NCBI GenBank assembly: GCA_030602315.1
Contig: JAUVZY010000020.1
Location: 1-63,405, forward strand
Origin: Pseudomonadaceae bacterium
GTDB taxonomy: Bacteria > Pseudomonadota > Gammaproteobacteria > Pseudomonadales > Pseudomonadaceae
Length of the DNA stretch: 63,405 nt
Reading direction: 5' to 3'
A program made the translations under genes and the position numbers. Positions 55,640-63,405 of the stretch are shown piece after piece. The notes under the pieces were generated by a model, which was not told where the DNA came from, did not search any database, and saw only the letters and a program-made list of their open reading frames with translations. Positions within the stretch are counted from its first letter, which is position 1; every line of letters begins with the position of its first letter.

Positions 55640-57544
55640 TTGTCCCCCGCTGAAGCCGAACGCGTCCGCCTGCTGCATGCGCTCAACCTGCTCGATAGCG
55701 AGCCGGAGCCTGCCTTCGACCGTATCACGCGGTTGCTGGCGCGCGCCCTCGAGGTGCCCTACGCGCTGATCAGCCTGGTCGGCAGCGACCGCCAGTGGTT
55801 CAAGTCACCGGTCGGCCTGGACGTTGCGCAGGCCCCGCGCGAGATCGTCTTCTGTACCCGCGCCATCGAGCAGTCCGAGCCACTGATCGTCGAAGACGCC
55901 GCGCTCGACCCACGCTTTGCCGACAACCCGCTGGTCACCCGCGCGCCGCACGTGCGGTTCTACGGCGGTATTCCGCTGCGCACCAGCGACGGCCATGCGC
56001 TCGGCACCCTGTGCGTGCTCGACTCACGGCCGCGCACCCTGAGCGCCGAACAGCTGCAGGTGTTCCAGGACCTGGCGGATCTGGCCACCCGTGAGATCCG
56101 CCTGCGCGAGAGTCGCCAGCTGTCCCATGGCCTGCTCGAGCACGGCGACCAGATGCTCGAGCAGAGCGAGTCGCGCTTTCGCATCATCTTCGAGCGCGCC
56201 GGCGTCGGCATCGCCATGGTCGGCCGCGACGGCCACTGGCTGGAAGTCAACGACGAGCTGTGCAAGATCCTCGGCTACCGCCGCGCCGAGCTCGACGGCC
56301 TGACCTTCCAGGACGTGACCCTGCCCGAAGACCTGCCGGCCGACTTCGCCCGCCGCGAACAGCTGCTAAGTGGCGAAGTCGACCGCTACCAGCTGGAAAA
56401 GCGCTACGTGCGCCGCGACGGCCGGACCGTCTGGGTACGCCTGTTGGTCACCGGGCACTACCTGGACGGCCAGCTCGACTACTTCGTCGCCGTGGTGCAA
56501 GACATCCAGGCGCGCAAGGAAGCCGAAGCCTCCCTGGCCGCGCAGAACGAAGACCTGGAACGCCGCGTCCAGGCGCGCACCCAGGAACTTTACGAGGCGA
56601 ACCTGGCGCTCTCCGAAGCGATGACCCGCCAGGTGCAGTCGGCCCAGGTACTGCGCAAGCGCGAGGCCGAGCTGACCGCGATTCTCGAGACCGCCAACGA
56701 CGCCTACATCAGCATGAACGAGGCCGGGCAGATCACCGCCTGGAACCGCATGGCCGAGATGACCTTCGGCTGGAGCCGCGAGGAAGCCCTCGGGCAGAAC
56801 CTCGAGGAACTGATCATCCCGGCGCATCAGCACGACATGCACCGGCACAGCGTGGCGCACTACAACCGTGGCGGCGAAGCCAAGATGGTCGGCCAGCGCC
56901 GCGAAGTGCTGGCGCGGCGCCGGGACGGCAGCCTGTTTCCCATCGAGGTGCGCGTCAGCGTGGTGGAAACCGACGGGCAGAAGATCTTCAGCGCCTTCCT
57001 GCACGAGATCTCCGAGCGCAAGCTGCTCGAAGAGCGCCGCGAACGCGAGGCCCTGCAGGACCCGCTGACCGGGTTGCCCAACCGCCGCGCGCTGTTCGAG
57101 AACCTGACCCGGGCGATGGAACGGACCCGGCGCAAGCAGGTGGACCTGGCGCTGATGTTCCTCGACCTGGACGGCTTCAAGGAGGTCAACGACCGCCTCG
57201 GCCACGACGCCGGCGACACCCTACTGCGCGAGATCGCCGACCGCCTTCGCCGCAGCCTGCGCGCCAACGACAGCGTCTACCGGCTGGCCGGCGATGAATT
57301 CACCGTGGTCCTCGAGGGGCTTTCCGAGCCGCGCGCCGACGCCCACCGCATCGCCGAGAAGATCCTCCACGCCGTCACCGAACCGCTCCGCCTCGGCGCG
57401 GACGAGGCGCAGGTCGGCACCAGCATCGGCATCACCGTGTACAGCGCCAACGACGCCCGCAGCCTGGAGCAACTGCTGCGCGACGCCGACGCCGCCATGT
57501 ACGACGCCAAGCGCACCGGCAAGGGCTGCATCCGCCTGCGCTGA
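55640..57544 (+). CDS. GAF-PAS-PAS-GGDEF signalling protein
   Basis: The 634-residue soluble protein has a GAF domain (about 20-160), two PAS domains with PAC segments (about 180-300 and 345-460) separated by a coiled-coil (about 295-345), and a C-terminal GGDEF domain. The active-site loop is AGDEF (RLAGDEFTVVLEG), a tolerated variant, so cyclase activity is likely but not certain. There are no membrane helices. Translation apparently starts at TTG 55640 with GGAG 6-8 bases before. It lies alone between the CNNM gene and the KGG cassette. Confidence 0.88.
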   Translation: MSPAEAERVRLLHALNLLDSEPEPAFDRITRLLARALEVPYALISLVGSDRQWFKSPVGLDVAQAPREIVFCTRAIEQSEPLIVEDAALDPRFADNPLVTRAPHVRFYGGIPLRTSDGHALGTLCVLDSRPRTLSAEQLQVFQDLADLATREIRLRESRQLSHGLLEHGDQMLEQSESRFRIIFERAGVGIAMVGRDGHWLEVNDELCKILGYRRAELDGLTFQDVTLPEDLPADFARREQLLSGEVDRYQLEKRYVRRDGRTVWVRLLVTGHYLDGQLDYFVAVVQDIQARKEAEASLAAQNEDLERRVQARTQELYEANLALSEAMTRQVQSAQVLRKREAELTAILETANDAYISMNEAGQITAWNRMAEMTFGWSREEALGQNLEELIIPAHQHDMHRHSVAHYNRGGEAKMVGQRREVLARRRDGSLFPIEVRVSVVETDGQKIFSAFLHEISERKLLEERREREALQDPLTGLPNRRALFENLTRAMERTRRKQVDLALMFLDLDGFKEVNDRLGHDAGDTLLREIADRLRRSLRANDSVYRLAGDEFTVVLEGLSEPRADAHRIAEKILHAVTEPLRLGADEAQVGTSIGITVYSANDARSLEQLLRDADAAMYDAKRTGKGCIRLR

Positions 57545-57662
57545 GCCCCCTCCCCGCTGCCCCCTCGCTCTACCGGCTGCCGGCAAGCAAGTGCTGGCCA
57601 ATGCCGCACGCCGCTGCTGCCGCCGGGCTTATTAATCCCGCTCGTCGTCGAACGTGCCCAAC

Positions 57663-57704
57663 ATACCGAACGGTATGAACTACGCCCCGCTGTTCAACTT
57701 CTGA
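57663..57704 (+). promoter_or_regulatory. Putative AlgU (sigma-22/sigma-E) promoter with adjacent palindrome
   Basis: GAACTA (57677-57682) is separated by 17 bases from TCTGA (57700-57704), close to the GAACTT-N16/17-TCTGA consensus of AlgU promoters. Directly abutting the -35 is a palindrome, ATACCG-AA-CGGTAT (57663-57676), which could be an operator. The start of transcription would lie about 80 nt before the first KGG gene. No other promoter is apparent in the 247-bp gap. Confidence 0.6.
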
Positions 57705-57791
57705 GACTACGCCCGTTAGTTGTTTGACAAGTATCGCGGGCAAACCCAAGTCCCCTATAGCCAGCACTTGCGTTAGTTCAGGAGAACATCG

Positions 57792-57983
57792 ATGGCTGAG
57801 AAAAAAGGCGAGATGAGTGTTCAAGAAGCCGGCCGCAAGGGCGGCCAGGCAACTTCCGCCAGTCATGACCGCGAATTCTATGAAGAGATCGGCCACAAGG
57901 GCGGACAGAAAGGCGGGCAGCGCGTCCGCGAGTTGATCGAAGAAGGCAAGAAATCCGAAGAAGGCGGCCGTAGCCGCGGGTAA
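57792..57983 (+). CDS. KGG-motif stress protein 1 (Con-10/GsiB type)
   Basis: The 63-residue, highly charged, glycine-rich protein is built of KGG modules ([27 protein letters not shown]) and ends EEGKKSEEGGRSRG. Such hydrophilic proteins resemble conidiation-10 and Bacillus GsiB, which are induced by general stress and thought to protect against water loss. It is predicted to be largely disordered and cytoplasmic. CAGGAG is placed well before the ATG. First in a cassette of three paralogues, behind a putative AlgU promoter. Confidence 0.9.
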   Translation: MAEKKGEMSVQEAGRKGGQATSASHDREFYEEIGHKGGQKGGQRVRELIEEGKKSEEGGRSRG

Positions 57984-58025
57984 CCGCAGCGGCCCTTTAA
58001 ACCTGCCCAAAGTGAGAGAACCAAC

Positions 58026-58229
58026 ATGGCTGAGAAAAGCAAAGGCACCGAAAAAGGCACCATGAGCGTTCAGGAAGCCGGCCGTAAGGGCGGTGAGGCG
58101 CGCCGCGAGGAACTGGGCTCCGAAGGCTACTCGGAGATGGGCCACAAGGGCGGTCAGCGCGTGCGCGAGCTGATCGAGGAAGGCAAGAAATCCGAGGGTT
58201 CCAGCGGCGGCGGCAAGGACCGCTCATGA
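58026..58229 (+). CDS. KGG-motif stress protein 2
   Basis: The 67-residue paralogue shares the start MAEK, the segment [11 protein letters not shown] and the end [22 protein letters not shown] with its upstream neighbour, but has [13 protein letters not shown] between the modules, making it closer to the third copy. It lies 42 bp downstream of copy 1, so it is probably cotranscribed. Disordered, cytoplasmic stress protein by family resemblance. Confidence 0.9.
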   Translation: MAEKSKGTEKGTMSVQEAGRKGGEARREELGSEGYSEMGHKGGQRVRELIEEGKKSEGSSGGGKDRS

Positions 58230-58235
58230 GGCAGA

Positions 58236-58259
58236 CGGAGCCCGGCCTGCCGGGCTCCG
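58236..58259 (+). terminator. Strong hairpin between KGG genes 2 and 3
   Basis: CGGAGCCCGG (58236-58245) pairs perfectly with CCGGGCTCCG (58250-58259) around a four-base loop. No T-run follows, so it may slow RNase decay or reduce expression of copy 3 rather than terminate fully. Confidence 0.5.
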
Positions 58260-58308
58260 CCCGCAATACAGGCACAGGCTCACCGGCGGCGGTCGGGTGG
58301 AGGCGGTC

Positions 58309-58554
58309 ATGGCGGAAGAACAGAAAGGCAGCATGAGTGTGCGCGAAGCCGGCCAGAAAGGCGGCCAGACGCGCAAGGAACAACTGGGGCCGGAAGGCTA
58401 TGCCGAAATCGGCAAGAAAGGCGGTGAAGCGCGCCGCGAAGAACTCGGCTCGGAAGGTTATTCGGAGATGGGCCAAAAAGGCGGACAGCGCGTGCGTGAA
58501 CTGGTGGAAGAAGGCAAGCGACAACAACAGAGCGATAACAAGGACAAGTCCTGA
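58309..58554 (+). CDS. KGG-motif stress protein 3 (three modules)
   Basis: The 81-residue paralogue has three KGG modules instead of two ([59 protein letters not shown]), evidently by internal duplication of the roughly 20-residue unit. GGAGG at 58299-58303 fixes the ATG at 58309. A T-run terminator follows 34 bp after its stop. Family role as above. Confidence 0.9.
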   Translation: MAEEQKGSMSVREAGQKGGQTRKEQLGPEGYAEIGKKGGEARREELGSEGYSEMGQKGGQRVRELVEEGKRQQQSDNKDKS

Positions 58555-58587
58555 CTTGCCAGGCAACTATCGATCGACGGTGTATTT

Positions 58588-58615
58588 AAGGGGAGTCGGA
58601 CTCCCCTTCTTTTTC
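58588..58615 (+). terminator. Rho-independent terminator of the KGG cassette
   Basis: AAGGGGAGT (58588-58596) pairs with ACTCCCCTT (58600-58608) around CGG and is followed by CTTTTTC. It separates the KGG genes from the DUF2795 gene. Confidence 0.9.
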
Positions 58616-58635
58616 AAACTTCGCGGAGGTGAATA

Positions 58636-58842
58636 ATGGCCAGAGGCATGGGTGGGCATTCGCCGTCCAATGTTTCGCATAACTTGCGCGGTATCGACTT
58701 TCCTGCCGACAAGCAGGCGCTGATCAAACATGCGCAAAGAAACGGTGCCGAGCGCGAAGTCATCGACACCCTCGAACAGATGCCCGACGAGCGCTATGAA
58801 AACATGGCGGAGGTGATGAAAGGGTACAGTCAGCGCCACTGA
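58636..58842 (+). CDS. DUF2795 family small protein
   Basis: The 68-residue protein fits DUF2795: GGHSPSNVSHNLRGIDFPADKQALIKHAQRNGA, then VIDTLEQMPDERYENMAEVMKGYSQ. The family is of unknown function and is often found near stress genes. GGAGGTG is placed just ahead of the ATG. It begins 21 bp after the cassette terminator, so read-through or a separate promoter inside that short gap would be needed. Confidence 0.85.
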   Translation: MARGMGGHSPSNVSHNLRGIDFPADKQALIKHAQRNGAEREVIDTLEQMPDERYENMAEVMKGYSQRH

Positions 58843-58854
58843 CCGCAGCCCGAG

Positions 58855-58877
58855 GGGGCAGCCCTTGCGGCTGCCCC
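58855..58877. terminator. Hairpin between convergent DUF2795 and chemoreceptor genes
   Basis: GGGGCAGCC (58855-58863) pairs with GGCTGCCCC (58869-58877) around five bases. It is symmetrical between two convergent genes and lacks a T-run, so it is a likely but not certain terminator for both. Confidence 0.55.
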
Positions 58878-58887
58878 GCGAGGAGGT

Positions 58888-60510
58888 TTACAGGCGAAAG
58901 CGCGAGACCAGACCATTGAGGTCGATGGCCAGGCGTGACAGCTCCTGGCTGGCGGCGGTGGTCTGGTTGGCCCCGGCCGAGGTCTGCATCGACAGGTCGC
59001 GGATGTTCACCAGGTTGCGGTCCACCTCGCGCGCCACCTGCGCCTGCTCTTCCGAAGCGCTGGCGATCAGCAGGTTGCGCTCGTTGATCTCGGTGATCGC
59101 CTGGGTGATCTGCTCCAGCGCCGCGCCGGCGGCCTGGGCCACTTCCAGCGTGGCGTGGGCACGGGCGTTGCTGCTCTGCATGGCGCCCACCGCGCTCTCG
59201 GTGCCGTTCTGGATGGCGCCGATCATCTGCTCGATCTCTTCGGTGGACTGCTGGGTGCGATGGGCCAGTGCGCGCACCTCGTCGGCCACCACGGCAAAGC
59301 CGCGCCCGGCGTCACCGGCACGCGCCGCCTCGATGGCCGCGTTGAGCGCCAACAGGTTGGTCTGCTCGGCGATGGCGCGGATCACGTCCAGCACCTTGCT
59401 GATGTCGCGCACGCTGCCGGCCAGCTGCTCGACCTGCCCGGACGTGGTGGTGACGTCACCGGCCAGCGCGTTGATCGAGTCCACCGCGCGCAGCACCTGC
59501 TCGCGGCCGTGGCGGGCGGTCTGGTCGGTGTCGCGCGAAGCCTGGGAGGTGCTCACCGCGTTGCGCGCCACCTCTTCCACCGCCGTGGTCATCTCGTTGA
59601 CCGCGGTGGCGGCCTGCTCGATTTCCTGGTTCTGCTGGTGCAGGCCGCGGGTCGAATCCTCGGTGACCGCGTGCAGCTCTTCAGCGGCCGAGGCCAGCTG
59701 GTTGGAGGAATCGGAGATGCGCTGCAGGGTGTCGCGCAGGCTCTGCTGCATGGCGCACAAGGCGCCGAGCAGGCGTGCCGGCTCGTCGCGCCCGTCGGCG
59801 CGGATGTCGCTGGTCAGGTTGCCGCTGGCCACGGTTTCGGCCACCTGCACCGCGCGGTTGAGCGGCAGCACGATGGAGCGGGTGAGCACGGTGGCCAGCA
59901 CCGCGGTCAAGCCCGCCGCGATCACCATTACGGTGATCACGCCATAGAAGGCTTCATCGAACGCGGCCAGGGTATCCGCCGCCGCTGCCTTGGCGCCGTT
60001 TTCATTGATGTGTACCAGCGCCTGCAGCGCCTTGGTGGTGTCGCCGGCGTGGGTGCGCAGCTCTCCGTTGGCCACTTCCTGCGCGCCCTCGACATCCCCC
60101 CGTCGCAGCGCCGCGATGATCCGCTGCTGCTGCTCGAAGTAGTTCGACAGCGAGGATTGCAGCCCCTCGTAGACGGCGCGCTCCTCGGACGAGCTGACCA
60201 GATTCTTGTAGCGCTCCAGATCCTGCTTCAGGTCTTCGCGCAGCTTGGTGACCTCCGCCTGGCCATCGGCCAGTGCGGCATCGTCGGTGTAGACCATAAG
60301 CCGCAGGGTGGCGATGCGCACCAGCAGGAAATGCTCGTTCAGGTCCGCCGCGGTGATGATGCTCGGCAGCCAGGTGCTTTCGATCTCGTTGCTGGCATTG
60401 CGCATCTGGCGGATCTCGTACAGCGCGAACAACCCCAGCACGAACACCAGTGCCGCCACCAGGGAAAAGCCCACGGTCGCGCGGTACGCGATAGTCATGT
60501 TTCTCAGCAT
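58888..60510 (-). CDS. Methyl-accepting chemotaxis protein 1
   Basis: The 540-residue transducer has TM1 (about 10-32), a four-helix-bundle periplasmic sensor of 4HB_MCP type (about 33-190), TM2 (about 190-212), a HAMP domain (about 213-265) and a cytoplasmic signalling domain with the conserved tip [18 protein letters not shown] and [18 protein letters not shown]. It should signal through CheA/CheW. No CheR-tethering pentapeptide is present (ends SRFRL). The start [10 protein letters not shown] at 60510 is shared with copy 2. The C-terminal half is almost identical to copies 2 and 3. The ligand is unknown. Confidence 0.93.
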   Translation of the reverse strand: MLRNMTIAYRATVGFSLVAALVFVLGLFALYEIRQMRNASNEIESTWLPSIITAADLNEHFLLVRIATLRLMVYTDDAALADGQAEVTKLREDLKQDLERYKNLVSSSEERAVYEGLQSSLSNYFEQQQRIIAALRRGDVEGAQEVANGELRTHAGDTTKALQALVHINENGAKAAAADTLAAFDEAFYGVITVMVIAAGLTAVLATVLTRSIVLPLNRAVQVAETVASGNLTSDIRADGRDEPARLLGALCAMQQSLRDTLQRISDSSNQLASAAEELHAVTEDSTRGLHQQNQEIEQAATAVNEMTTAVEEVARNAVSTSQASRDTDQTARHGREQVLRAVDSINALAGDVTTTSGQVEQLAGSVRDISKVLDVIRAIAEQTNLLALNAAIEAARAGDAGRGFAVVADEVRALAHRTQQSTEEIEQMIGAIQNGTESAVGAMQSSNARAHATLEVAQAAGAALEQITQAITEINERNLLIASASEEQAQVAREVDRNLVNIRDLSMQTSAGANQTTAASQELSRLAIDLNGLVSRFRL

Positions 60511-60824
60511 GGATGCAGCCTCGTAGGTGATGGCCTTGTGCCGTTGCCGGCGAATGCACTTACAGCGGCACACTGGGCGAAAAATTAAGGGGTCGCTCAG
60601 ATTTTTTTATGCCGCGTAAGAGATTTCTGACATGGTAACAGTTTATTTCCATGGTGATGGAGCGCACAGCGGTGCGCTTATCGGTTGCAGGCAGCCAGGC
60701 CGGTAGCAGCCCCCAGCATCCGGACGGACGGGGCTGTGCGCGCCGCCGACCAGGCCGGGGCGCGCGCAGAGCACAATGGAGAGACGGCAGCGCCCGAACG
60801 GGCGCCGACCGGAGCGGAGGGAGG
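60511..60824. other. 314-bp intergenic region between chemoreceptor genes 1 and 2
   Basis: It holds the putative FliA promoter of copy 1, an AT-rich stretch near 60600-60655, and two small hairpins: AGCGCAC/GTGCGCT (60661-60678) and GCGCCCG/CGGGCGC (60790-60805). Either could help terminate the copy 2 transcript, but neither has a T-run. No gene seen. Confidence 0.5.
60562..60588 (-). promoter_or_regulatory. Putative sigma-28 (FliA) promoter of chemoreceptor 1
   Basis: On the reverse strand TTAATTTT (60581-60588), N11, GCCGCTGT (60562-60569) resembles TAAAGTTT-N11-GCCGATAA with exact spacing (6 of 8 and 5 of 8 matches). The -10 ends 52 bases from the start codon, the same distance as in the paralogue downstream. 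Confidence 0.55.
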
Positions 60825-62447
60825 TTACAGGCGGAAGCGGGTGACCATGCCGTTGAGGTTCACCGCCAGGCGCGACAGTTCCTGGCTGGCCGAGCTGGTC
60901 TGGTTGGCCGCGGACGTGGTATGCATCGACAGGTCACGGATGTTCACCAGGTTGCGGTCCACCTCGCGGGCCACCTGCGCCTGCTCTTCCGAGGCGCTGG
61001 CGATCAACAGGTTGCGCTCGTTGATCTCGGTGATCGCCTGGGTGATCTGCTCCAGCGCCGCGCCGGCGGCATGTGCCACCTCCAGGGTGGCGCGGACGCG
61101 GGTATTGCTGTTCTGCATCGCGCCGACGGCGCTTTCGGTGCCGTTCTGGATGCTGCCGATCATCTGCTCGATCTCTTCGGTGGACTGCTGGGTGCGATGG
61201 GCCAGCGCGCGCACCTCGTCGGCCACCACGGCAAAGCCGCGCCCGGCATCGCCGGCGCGCGCCGCCTCGATGGCGGCGTTGAGCGCCAACAGGTTGGTCT
61301 GCTCGGCGATGGCGCGGATCACGTCCAGCACCTTGCTGATGTCGCGCACGCTGCCGGCCAGTTGCTCGACCTGCCCGGACGTGGCGGTGACGTCACCGGC
61401 CAGCGCGTTGATCGAGTCCACCGCACGCAGCACCTGCTCGCGGCCGTGACGGGCGCTCTTGTCGGTGTCCTGCGAGGCCTGCGAGGTACTCACTGCGTTG
61501 CGCGCCACCTCTTCCACCGCGGCGGTCATCTCGTTCACCGCGGTGGCGGCCTGTTCGATTTCCTGGCTCTGCTGGTGCAGACCGCGAGTCGAATCCTCGG
61601 TGACCGCGTGCAGCTCCTCGGCCGCCGAGGCCAGCTGGGTGGAGGCATGGGAGATGTTCTGCAGGGTGTCGCGCAGACTCTGCTGCATGCTGCGCAGCGC
61701 ACCGAGCAGGCGCGCCGGTTCGTCCTGTCCCTCGACCTTGATGTCGACGGTAAGATTGCCGGCGGCCACGCTTTCGGCCACCCGCACCGCATTGTTCAGC
61801 GGCAGCACGATGCTGCGGGTCAGCAGCAACGCCAGCACGATGGTCAGGCCGGCCGCCAGCAGCATGAAGGCGACCATGCCGTAGAAGGCTTCGTCGTAGG
61901 CGTCGCGGTTGTCGCCGGCGGCGCGCTGAGCGGCGGCGGCGTTGATCTCCACCAGCCTGTCCAACAGCTGGGTGACCTCCGCGGCGTGGCTGCGCAGATC
62001 ACCGTTGTTGATGCTCAGCGCCTCGTCATAGTCGCCCAGCCGGGCGGCGTCGATGACCCGCGTCTGGTAGCGGAAATAGCTCTCCAGCGCCGTTTTCATC
62101 CCCTGGTAGGCATCACGCTCCTCGGCGTTGGCGACCAGACCTTCGTAGCGCGCCAGATCGGCCTCGAGCTGCGGCCGGAGTTCGGCGAGACTCGCCTGGC
62201 TCTCGTTGAAGCTGCGCGAATCGCGGTTGAGCAGCAGGCGCAGGGTGTTCACCCGCACCAGCAGGAAATGCTGGTTGAGCTCGGCGACGGTGGCGATGCT
62301 GGGCAGCGAGCCCTGTTCGATCTCGTTGCTGGCATCGCGCATCTGACGCATTTCGTAGAGGCCGAACGCGCCCAGCACGAAAACCAGCAATGCGACAACG
62401 GAGAAGCCCAGGGTGGCCCGATAGGCAATGGTCATGTTTCGCAGCAT
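60825..62447 (-). CDS. Methyl-accepting chemotaxis protein 2
   Basis: The 540-residue paralogue has the same architecture and exactly the same length as copy 1: TM1, 4HB_MCP sensor, TM2, HAMP and signalling domain. The first 40 residues and everything after HAMP are nearly identical to copy 1, whereas the sensor bundle (about 60-190) has diverged strongly, which suggests different ligands feeding the same output. The ATG at 62447 begins [10 protein letters not shown]; a longer frame is rejected. Transcribed like copy 1 and preceded by its own FliA-like promoter. Confidence 0.93.
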   Translation of the reverse strand: MLRNMTIAYRATLGFSVVALLVFVLGAFGLYEMRQMRDASNEIEQGSLPSIATVAELNQHFLLVRVNTLRLLLNRDSRSFNESQASLAELRPQLEADLARYEGLVANAEERDAYQGMKTALESYFRYQTRVIDAARLGDYDEALSINNGDLRSHAAEVTQLLDRLVEINAAAAQRAAGDNRDAYDEAFYGMVAFMLLAAGLTIVLALLLTRSIVLPLNNAVRVAESVAAGNLTVDIKVEGQDEPARLLGALRSMQQSLRDTLQNISHASTQLASAAEELHAVTEDSTRGLHQQSQEIEQAATAVNEMTAAVEEVARNAVSTSQASQDTDKSARHGREQVLRAVDSINALAGDVTATSGQVEQLAGSVRDISKVLDVIRAIAEQTNLLALNAAIEAARAGDAGRGFAVVADEVRALAHRTQQSTEEIEQMIGSIQNGTESAVGAMQNSNTRVRATLEVAHAAGAALEQITQAITEINERNLLIASASEEQAQVAREVDRNLVNIRDLSMHTTSAANQTSSASQELSRLAVNLNGMVTRFRL

Positions 62448-62498
62448 GAGCGGCGCTCTCTTGTAATGAGCCGAACAGTAGGTCGGCAGGTCATCGTG

Positions 62499-62525
62499 CC
62501 AGCGGCCGCATGGCGGGTTTCTTGA
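62499..62525 (-). promoter_or_regulatory. Putative sigma-28 (FliA) promoter of chemoreceptor 2
   Basis: On the reverse strand TCAAGAAA (62518-62525), N11, GCCGCTGG (62499-62506) resembles the FliA pattern, with the pseudomonad-style TCAAG -35. It lies 52 bases before the ATG, exactly as in copy 1. Further upstream are a GTAAGC-GAAT-GCTTAC inverted repeat (62554-62569) and a perfect 14-bp palindrome, CCAGAGCGCTCTGG (62626-62639), of unknown role. Confidence 0.6.
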
Positions 62526-62669
62526 GCTCACGGCCAGCACGTCGCTTCACAAAGTAAGCGAATGCTTACAACGCGCCATTCTCCCTTGGAACGAGAAGAC
62601 CCCACCTAAAACGCAGGCTCACCTGCCAGAGCGCTCTGGGTCGAGCCTCGCGCAAAGCCCCAAAACGAA

Positions 62670-62693
62670 CGACCCCGCCGAAAGGCGGGGTCG
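62670..62693 (-). terminator. Rho-independent terminator of chemoreceptor 3
   Basis: CGACCCCGCC (62670-62679) pairs perfectly with GGCGGGGTCG (62684-62693) around a GAAA/TTTC loop; on the reverse strand TTCGTTTT follows. It lies 26 bp after the stop of copy 3. Confidence 0.85.
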
Positions 62694-62718
62694 CTGCAAC
62701 ATCAGCCGGCGCGCGCGG

Positions 62719-63405
62719 TTACAGCCGAAAACGCGCCACCATGCCGTTGAGGTCTACCGCCAGGCGTGACAGCTCCTGGCTGGCGGCGGTGGTCTGGTTG
62801 GCCCCGGCCGAGGTCTGCATCGACAGGTCGCGGATGTTCACCAGGTTGCGGTCCACCTCGCGGGCCACCTGCGCCTGCTCTTCCGAGGCGCTGGCGATCA
62901 GCAGGTTGCGCTCATTGATCTCGGTGATCGCCTGGGTGATCTGCTCCAGCGCCTGGCCGGCAGCCTGGGCGACCTCCAGGGTCGCATGGGCCCGCGAATT
63001 GCTGCTCTGCATGGCATCCACCGCGCGCTCGGTGCCGTTCTGAATACTGCCGATCATCTGCTCGATTTCGGCGGTGGACTGCTGGGTGCGATGGGCCAGT
63101 GCGCGCACCTCGTCGGCCACCACGGCAAAGCCGCGCCCGGCGTCGCCGGCGCGCGCCGCCTCGATGGCCGCGTTGAGCGCCAGCAGGTTGGTCTGCTCGG
63201 CGATGGCGCGGATCACGTCCAGTACCTTGCTGATGTCGCGCACGCTGCCGGCCAGCTGCTCGACATGGCTCGAGGTGGCGGTGACGTCACCGGCCAGCGC
63301 GTTGATCGAGTCCACCGCGCGCAGCACCTGCTCGCGGCCGCGGCGGGCGGTCTGGTCGGTATCGCGCGAGGCCTGCGAGGTGCTCACCGCGTTGCGTGCC
63401 ACCTC
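62719..63405 (-). CDS. Methyl-accepting chemotaxis protein 3 (partial)
   Basis: Only the C-terminal 228 or so residues are in the window; the 5' part lies beyond the right edge. The visible part is the signalling domain, with the tip [18 protein letters not shown] and [18 protein letters not shown] and the end MVARFRL. It is nearly identical to copies 1 and 2, apart from scattered substitutions such as STAEIEQ for STEEIEQ and AGQALEQ for AGAALEQ. There is no sign of damage; the truncation is due to the window edge. Confidence 0.93.
   Translation of the reverse strand, partial: EVARNAVSTSQASRDTDQTARRGREQVLRAVDSINALAGDVTATSSHVEQLAGSVRDISKVLDVIRAIAEQTNLLALNAAIEAARAGDAGRGFAVVADEVRALAHRTQQSTAEIEQMIGSIQNGTERAVDAMQSSNSRAHATLEVAQAAGQALEQITQAITEINERNLLIASASEEQAQVAREVDRNLVNIRDLSMQTSAGANQTTAASQELSRLAVDLNGMVARFRL

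Noticed and set aside
59155..62525. Long forward frames opposite chemoreceptors 1 and 2
   Set aside because: They are similar to each other only because the chemoreceptor genes are. Their translation is repetitive and unlike any protein.
62719..63405. Chemoreceptor 3 as a pseudogene
   Set aside because: The visible part is intact; it ends only because the window ends.

Overview
The window reads as chromosomal DNA of a gamma-proteobacterium of the Pseudomonas/Stutzerimonas type. It is very GC-rich with strong codon bias. It carries the pseudomonad neighbourhood trmB-thiG-thiS-DUF423-mtgA-(GGDEF/EAL)-DUF3859-rpoH-ftsX-ftsE-ftsY-M16-M16-rsmD-coaD-ferredoxin-ggt-mutM, a large-subunit type pstSCAB-phoU operon, and phoB-phoR. 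Assignment to genus is inference from gene order and protein resemblance; no 16S or tRNA gene was recognised.

Layout. 0-8 kb: a two-component sodium:solute symporter, a PlsC-type acyltransferase, the RNA helicase dbpA, a YccS-like membrane protein and two small lipoproteins. 8.4-15 kb: a small polysaccharide locus with a Wzc-like tyrosine autokinase, a Wzy/ligase-like membrane protein, a GH5 endoglucanase on the opposite strand, a WecG/TagA glycosyltransferase and an unrecognised six-helix membrane protein. 15.3-18.3 kb: kauB(puuC)-gabD for amine/GABA breakdown. 18.4-22.6 kb: a LysR regulator, fdhD and an FdhF/YdeP-like molybdoenzyme. 22.7-31.7 kb: an M23 peptidase, a response regulator and phoU-pstB-pstA-pstC-pstS under a double Pho box. 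31.8-36.7 kb: thioesterase, diguanylate cyclase, AEC permease, trmB, thiG, thiS, DUF423. 36.8-51.8 kb: peptidoglycan, sigma-32, cell-division/SRP-receptor and coenzyme A genes. 51.9-57.5 kb: phoB-phoR with an upstream Pho-box-like element, a CNNM/CorC-type protein and a GAF-PAS-GGDEF protein. 57.7-58.8 kb: a cassette of three KGG-motif stress proteins plus a DUF2795 protein behind a putative AlgU (sigma-22) promoter. 58.9 kb to the end: three tandem chemoreceptor genes sharing nearly the same signalling domain; the last runs off the window.

How the parts work together. Phosphate supply dominates: PhoR/PhoB would act on the Pho boxes at pstS and at phoB itself, and PhoU would couple the Pst transporter to PhoR. 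Three c-di-GMP proteins, a response regulator beside phoU, a surface-polysaccharide locus and a chemoreceptor array suggest a lifestyle switching between motility and surface growth. The strongest leads for something undescribed are the KGG cassette with its stress-type promoter and adjacent palindrome, the minimal polysaccharide locus with the unknown DD..HE membrane protein, the giant periplasmic insertions in PstC and PstA, and the two chemoreceptor promoters placed at exactly the same distance from their start codons.
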